Below are positions 31,654-35,896 of a DNA stretch of 35,896 nucleotides, piece after piece. The stretch is taken from NCBI GenBank assembly GCA_002751075.1, contig NAOQ01000050.1, positions 107,931 to 143,826 on the forward strand, in the 5' to 3' direction. Every line of letters starts with the position of its first letter. Within the stretch, counting starts at the first letter, position 1. This DNA is from Ichthyophonus hoferi. Its lineage: Eukaryota > Opisthokonta > Ichthyosporea > Ichthyophonida > Ichthyophonidae. Below the pieces are notes generated by a model, which did no database searches, was not told the DNA's origin, and saw nothing but the letters and a program-made list of their open reading frames with translations. A program made the position numbers and the translations under genes.

Positions 31654-34600
31654 TAAAAAAAATATAGGAAAGATGAAATAATCAACCATATATGAATGAA
31701 AGAAAACAAATACTAGGAAGATACATATAGGGGATATAAGATTTATAGAGTATATAGGGTGTATAGGGTATATGGGAGGTATCAAACAAAGAAAGACATC
31801 CAGAGTACTGAGTGTATGTAGATTGTACTAATCAAGAAGGTCATAATAGAAAATAATGAGATATAATATAATATAATAAACTAAATATAGTAGAATACAA
31901 GACAACACAATACAAGACAATGCAATGCAATACAATAAAATACAATATCATACAATGCAATGCAATATAATACAATAATACATACAATACAGCACAGTAC
32001 AATAAAAAACAATATAATACACTGCAATACAATACAATACAATACAATACCTTATATAATACACTATAATTATAATAAAATTGCAGGCATGCAACAGGTG
32101 CCCTCTATACCATATGTATAATCACATATACCCGAATTATCACAAATTATCACTCACCTCTGTTCCTCATTAAGCCTTTGAAGCTCTTGTTCTTCCATAG
32201 GAAGGGCACAATTTACACAGTACTCAGACCCTGGAAACAAGCCATCCAATCAATGATCAAAAGAAGCACCACATCAAGATACATATTGTCGCTACTTATT
32301 TCATTATTATTATAGAGTATTTATAAGACAATATAGCATTATATTGCAAGTTATATATATATTTATTCTGAGTTGCTATGTTTGAGACATTGAAATAAAA
32401 ATATAACATACTAACAATTAAGTGGCATATACTGATGGGATAAGTAAAGCTGGCCAGTGATTGTATTCTGTACCTCCAATAACACTAATTTTATATTCAT
32501 ATTATGATTGGCTTGTCGTGTTTAATAGTTATAAAATACCATGGTATATTTGGGTAAAGGTGACAGCTGTTGACAACAATACTAGTACAGCCTGGAGCTA
32601 ATCTAGTTGCAATAATCATCACATTGTAGCACAAGGAAAAACATATATAATATCAGTCTGAAACAGGAGACACTGGTATATATAGGTATAGTTTTGTGTT
32701 TGTGTGTTGGTATGGTTATAGTTATAGTAGCTAGTGCTGTATCAATATAATATGTAGGTAAATATATATGTATGTGTGCGGACTATGTATTTATGTAATA
32801 ACTATATTATAATATAATAATACACGAAGGAATTTTTAGAAGTGGTTTTGGGTGCAAATATTTTGTTGGTAGAGCGTGTGAAGAGTGTTTTTTGTAAGAT
32901 TTACTTGGCCAAAGCTTAAGTTTCAAATTTAAAATAAAAAAACTTGAATTATCGAATTATATTATACATGAAAATGCATTTTAACATTAAATGTAAGTAA
33001 AAACGCATAACGACGTCTCCGTGAACAATGTAGTTTAGCCTACAAGTTTTTATTAATGCAAGCATATGTGCATAGAGTAGAAGTGCATAACTATATTTAG
33101 TAAAGTTTCTACCGTGGTAGAGTAATCACTATACTATACTATACTATACTATACAATATCTAAATGCTTAATACCACCTACCTCTGTGTATGTGAATGCA
33201 GAACACAGTCTTTCCCAATTCTAATTCATGACCATGAACCAATTCAGTAGGCCCAATATCATCTTTCCTATTCCAAACAGTTAACAAATTTAAAATTAGA
33301 ACCTTACTAGCAATTAATTAACTAATGATAGCCTGAGGAGAGAGGAGTATATGAATGGAACCAATAAATATCGAGACATAAAAAGAAAAAGATCAGAAAA
33401 TAATGATAGAGAGAACATAGAACATAAAAAAGAAAACAGGTATGTATTGAATAGTACATTACAGAAGGAAGCCATATTAATGCATAAGGAAGCTAGTAAA
33501 AACCATATTTAATAGTACTGTAATATACTGAAATGCAAGCAATTGCTACTCCTTTTCACTATGAGGAGAGGTTTATTTTGCAGATGCTAGAAAATCGTTA
33601 TTTCCATTATATTATCTCAAAACACATAAAAATATCTGCTTGCTAATAGACGCATATAGATATACATATCTCCAAGAATAAATGGATACATGAGAACAAA
33701 GAGAGTATAAAACTCACGCCTATATATATGATGCCACGGTTATTATAAAGAAATCTACAGAACGTGAATATTGACACCCATACCTTTATCCATATCACTT
33801 ACAGGAGGTCATGCTACATTTGGAAGATAAATATATTTAAAATTTAACAATAAAAATAAGTAAATCAGATCAGACACCTATGTAAAGATAAACACATTTA
33901 AAAATAATACGTAACAACCTATAACATATATATGTAGAGATATACATACAGCTAACGCCTCTTATTAAAACATTCACAGCAACATACTCAGTGATACCAA
34001 TCAGACGTTTTCCTTCAACATATGTTCCATTTTTAGATCCCAAATCAACAATATTAAACATATCTTTAGCAGGCATGTAACTAATTCTAGCATGATTTTT
34101 ACTGGCTGCCAAAGCACCAATTTGAATCACGTGATTCATATCTTTTTCTCGCCCAATGGTGCCACCATTTTGTCCAATCACATATACAGTACCCTCTGTA
34201 TGAATGAAGTATATTTGAGATTAGATACCACACAAGGGCATAGTTTGGATACAAGAGGAATCGTATGATTGAGTGGTTAAATAAAGGAGGATATATTAAA
34301 TTAATCCTCTGGTCAAAGCTCTTCTGGTTGGCTAAAAATCATGAAGAGTTCAAGTACATGGTTGGCAAGGTTAGGCATATATTCCCCAACCTCCATAAAT
34401 GTGTTCTCTAATTGGATAGTTAAAAACCATTCTACATAGTGTATAATTTTAAAGCTATGTTTAAATACAGACAAGAAGTAATAGGTGTACACATACTATA
34501 CAATACATTCATCAACCAGAATATGTTTAAGTAAACCCTTCACAGAGTATACTATATATCTTTTTAAACCAAATACTAACCTAATACCTATAAAGAGCTT

Positions 34601-35768
34601 ACCACCCAACCAATCACCACTTGCCCTTCTGAGGGACCAGGTTGGAGAAAACTCCAATAATTTCATAACAATATACCAATATAACAATCTATATGCTTAA
34701 TATACTGTATACTATATAGTACAGACTATATCTCTCTCTTACATATACTATATACTACATAAAGTACATATAGGCATAGCTGCTATAATGTCTTGTGCAT
34801 AGATATGTTTGTAGTCGCTTATTACTACTAATGTATAGTATAGGGTATACTCTAGGGTATACCATAGGGTATACTATAGGGTATACTATAGGGCATAATG
34901 CAGGGTATAATATAAAGTATAGCACAGAATATAATATAGGGTATAATATAGCGTATATTTTAGGGTATAGTATAGAGTATGGTATATAATATAATATAAG
35001 GTATAGTATAGGGTATGGTATAGAATATAATATAAGGTATAGTAGAGGGTATACCTTTTAACACCTCAGATGACTTAACAACCAGGCGAACACAGAGAAT
35101 CTTTTCCTGTATGCTATTGGCATCCAAACCACTCTTATCTATGGCCTGTTCATCCTTAATAACCTCTTCCTCACTACTCTCCTCCCGCTTCCTCTCTCTC
35201 TCCTCATCCATTTCAATAGGCTTGTCATGTGCATAAGCATGAAATACATATTCACTCTTGGTCCGATCATAGCGATAATAAGCCCGGTATGTAGGGTGAT
35301 AGTACATCTGTTATAATACTGTATTAGTATCAATCACAAAGCAAAACCAGTACACAATAATTTTAAAGATATATATATATATCTTTAATAATAATAAAAA
35401 TACATGGGTGTATGTTAGGGTAAATAGAAGTTGTCCATTTAAGCTATATTCATAAACATAAAAATTTAAAAGGATTGTTTAGTGAGGTTAATAATATATA
35501 TAAGAAAGAAAGGTACATATAGATATATATATATACAAAGGCACAGAAAGAGAAAGCTAAACTATAGTAATAACTATAATACAGTAAGATAAAAACCATA
35601 ACACAGTAATCATACAGAAATAAAACACCTGGGACGTAGGATCGTAATAATAGCCAGTAGACCAGTCATAGTACATTCCAGTGGACTTATCAAATACTAC
35701 TCCACTATTGTTGAGCTCGGAAGTGGCAATATCAGCTATACTTTGAGCAGAAAGAGAGCATGTTGTAT
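29191..35768 (-). CDS. AGGF1: AGGF1 orthologue (OCRE, FHA, G-patch protein), 5'-incomplete
   Basis: Exons in transcript order: 35629-35768, 35055-35307, 33988-34195, 33182-33267, 32158-32230, 31076-31191, 30416-30504, 29481-29581, 29191-29359 (stop TAG at 29191-29193). All phases join, giving about 411 residues; the first exon begins in phase 1, so the start codon lies beyond the right edge. Domains in order: an OCRE aromatic repeat (FDKSTGMYYDWSTGYYYD), a charged linker, an FHA domain (TIGREKDMNH, SKNHARI, LGSKNGT), a CxxC segment (YCVNCALP), a basic helix (RRKELNSMKRTYGL, YSDRAAERR) and a C-terminal G-patch (LLRKMGWEGGGLGKQGSG). Human AGGF1 has the same order. Family knowledge: a nuclear, splicing-associated factor also reported as a secreted angiogenic factor in vertebrates; the OCRE, FHA and G-patch folds bind proline-rich tails, phosphothreonine and RNA-helicase partners. 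The donor at 31075 (GTAAGT) was preferred over 31088 because only it restores the frame. Confidence 0.93.
29582..30415 (-). other. AGGF1 intron before the penultimate exon
   Basis: This is an 834-base AT-rich intron. A (TATA) run lies near 30350-30368. Nothing else is identifiable. Confidence 0.5.
30533..30750 (-). repeat. TTATG/TTATA pentanucleotide tract in an AGGF1 intron
   Basis: About 215 bases of five-base units (plus strand ATAAC, ATAAT, ATAAA) lie some 30 bases upstream, in transcript sense, of the exon 30416-30504 acceptor. The tract yields long Leu/Tyr/Cys frames that are not genes. Confidence 0.85.
31245..31785. repeat. Imperfect inverted repeat flanking an (AAT)n tract in an AGGF1 intron
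   Basis: The arm near 31255-31318 (CCTATACACCCTATATAGAC and a later TTATATCCCCTATAT) is matched in reverse complement near 31720-31783. Between the arms are about 400 purine-rich bases with a pure (AAT)n run at 31608-31651. The whole could fold into a long hairpin in the pre-mRNA, or the arms could be terminal inverted repeats of a small element. Confidence 0.6.
31859..32048 (-). repeat. (ATTGT)n pentanucleotide tract in an AGGF1 intron
   Basis: Plus-strand units ATACA and AATAC (sense ATTGT/TATTG) fill about 190 bases between exons 32158-32230 and 31076-31191. It is the same repeat type as 30533-30750 and, in transcript sense, as 18825-18945 of the exchanger gene. Confidence 0.85.
32231..33181 (-). 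other. AGGF1 intron after the FHA exons
   Basis: This is a 951-base AT-rich intron. It has a short (ACTAT)n run at about 33129-33153, close to the donor of exon 33182-33267, and no recognisable gene or element. Confidence 0.5.
33182..34195 (-). other. FHA domain exons of AGGF1
   Basis: Exons 33988-34195 and 33182-33267 encode the FHA core. They supply the conserved Gly-Arg (IGRE), Ser and His (SKNHARI) and Asn-Gly (SKNGT) positions that bind phosphothreonine peptides in this fold. These are followed by ELVHGHELELGKTVFCIHIH. The donor GTATGT at 33987 was chosen because it gives phase 2 and joins ITE to KDDIGP. Reading past it gives non-homologous residues. Confidence 0.9.
33268..33987 (-). 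other. AGGF1 intron within the FHA domain
   Basis: This is a 720-base intron, A-rich on the plus strand, that splits the FHA coding sequence. No repeat or gene is identified. Confidence 0.5.
34833..35054 (-). repeat. GGGTATA minisatellite abutting an AGGF1 splice donor
   Basis: About 220 bases of units resembling TATAGGGTATAC and TATAGGGTATAATA run directly up to the 3' edge of exon 35055-35307. The functional donor (sense GGTATACCC, with GTATAC at 35049-35054) is itself the last unit. At least four more GTATAC copies occur within the array at 34845-34890. Confidence 0.8.
35055..35768 (-). other. OCRE domain exons of AGGF1
   Basis: Two exons encode the octamer-repeat domain, with an intron between DPTSQ and MYYHP. 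The aromatic repeats are STGMYYDWSTGYYYDPTS, YYHPTYRAYYRYD and SEYVFHAY. The preceding helix-like segment (SLSAQSIADIATSE) matches the one that precedes OCRE in human AGGF1. The following linker is strongly acidic and basic (DEERERKREESSEEE) and only about 43 residues long before the FHA start, far shorter than in vertebrates. Confidence 0.85.
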
Positions 35769-35896
35769 CTACACAGTGATAAAGTGTAGGTATAGTAGTA
35801 TATGGTTTAGTTTCATCAATACCTCTTCATATAACATTATGATTATATACAAGAATGCATATGCTCTGTGTAAACTAGAGATCTAGGATATGGTGT

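Noticed and set aside
31369-31785. 138-codon minus-strand frame with a long Tyr run
   Set aside because: It is a translation of the (AAT)n tract and the flanking inverted repeat inside an intron.
1-35896. tRNA, rRNA, snRNA genes or CRISPR arrays
   Set aside because: No internal-promoter B-box, rRNA-like block or regularly spaced repeat-spacer pattern was seen on either strand.

Overview
The window looks like nuclear DNA of an AT-rich, intron-rich animal. Both large genes are split into many small exons with consensus GT/AG borders, and their products are metazoan families. The proteins and the abundance of TA-rich micro- and minisatellites fit a non-bilaterian animal such as a sponge, but this is a low-confidence guess.

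Layout: (1) 1-6250 is intergenic. It holds a stack of old repeats: a coding remnant with a long 3' region, interrupted by a small fossil with LTR-like ends, which is itself interrupted. (2) 6254-23089 (+) is a complete 22-exon gene for a sodium/proton exchanger of the NHE8 (SLC9A8) type, 687 residues by my reading, with a promoter-like cluster just upstream. Its N-terminus has a signal peptide and a glycosylatable extracytoplasmic segment resembling a plastocyanin-like (cupredoxin) domain without copper ligands. (3) 23090-29190 is the gap between two convergent genes. It carries a decayed Ty1/copia-like LTR retrotransposon (about 23527-27420) and unassigned sequence. (4) 29191-35768 (-) is the 3' two thirds or so of an AGGF1 orthologue (OCRE, FHA, CxxC and G-patch segments); its 5' end lies beyond the right edge.

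The two genes are not known to work together. One is an organelle or plasma-membrane antiporter and the other a nuclear RNA-associated/angiogenic factor family member. They are transcribed towards each other, and the introns of each are T-rich on their own sense strand. The point most worth following up is the extracytoplasmic cupredoxin-like segment on the exchanger: every splice phase joins it cleanly to the transporter core.
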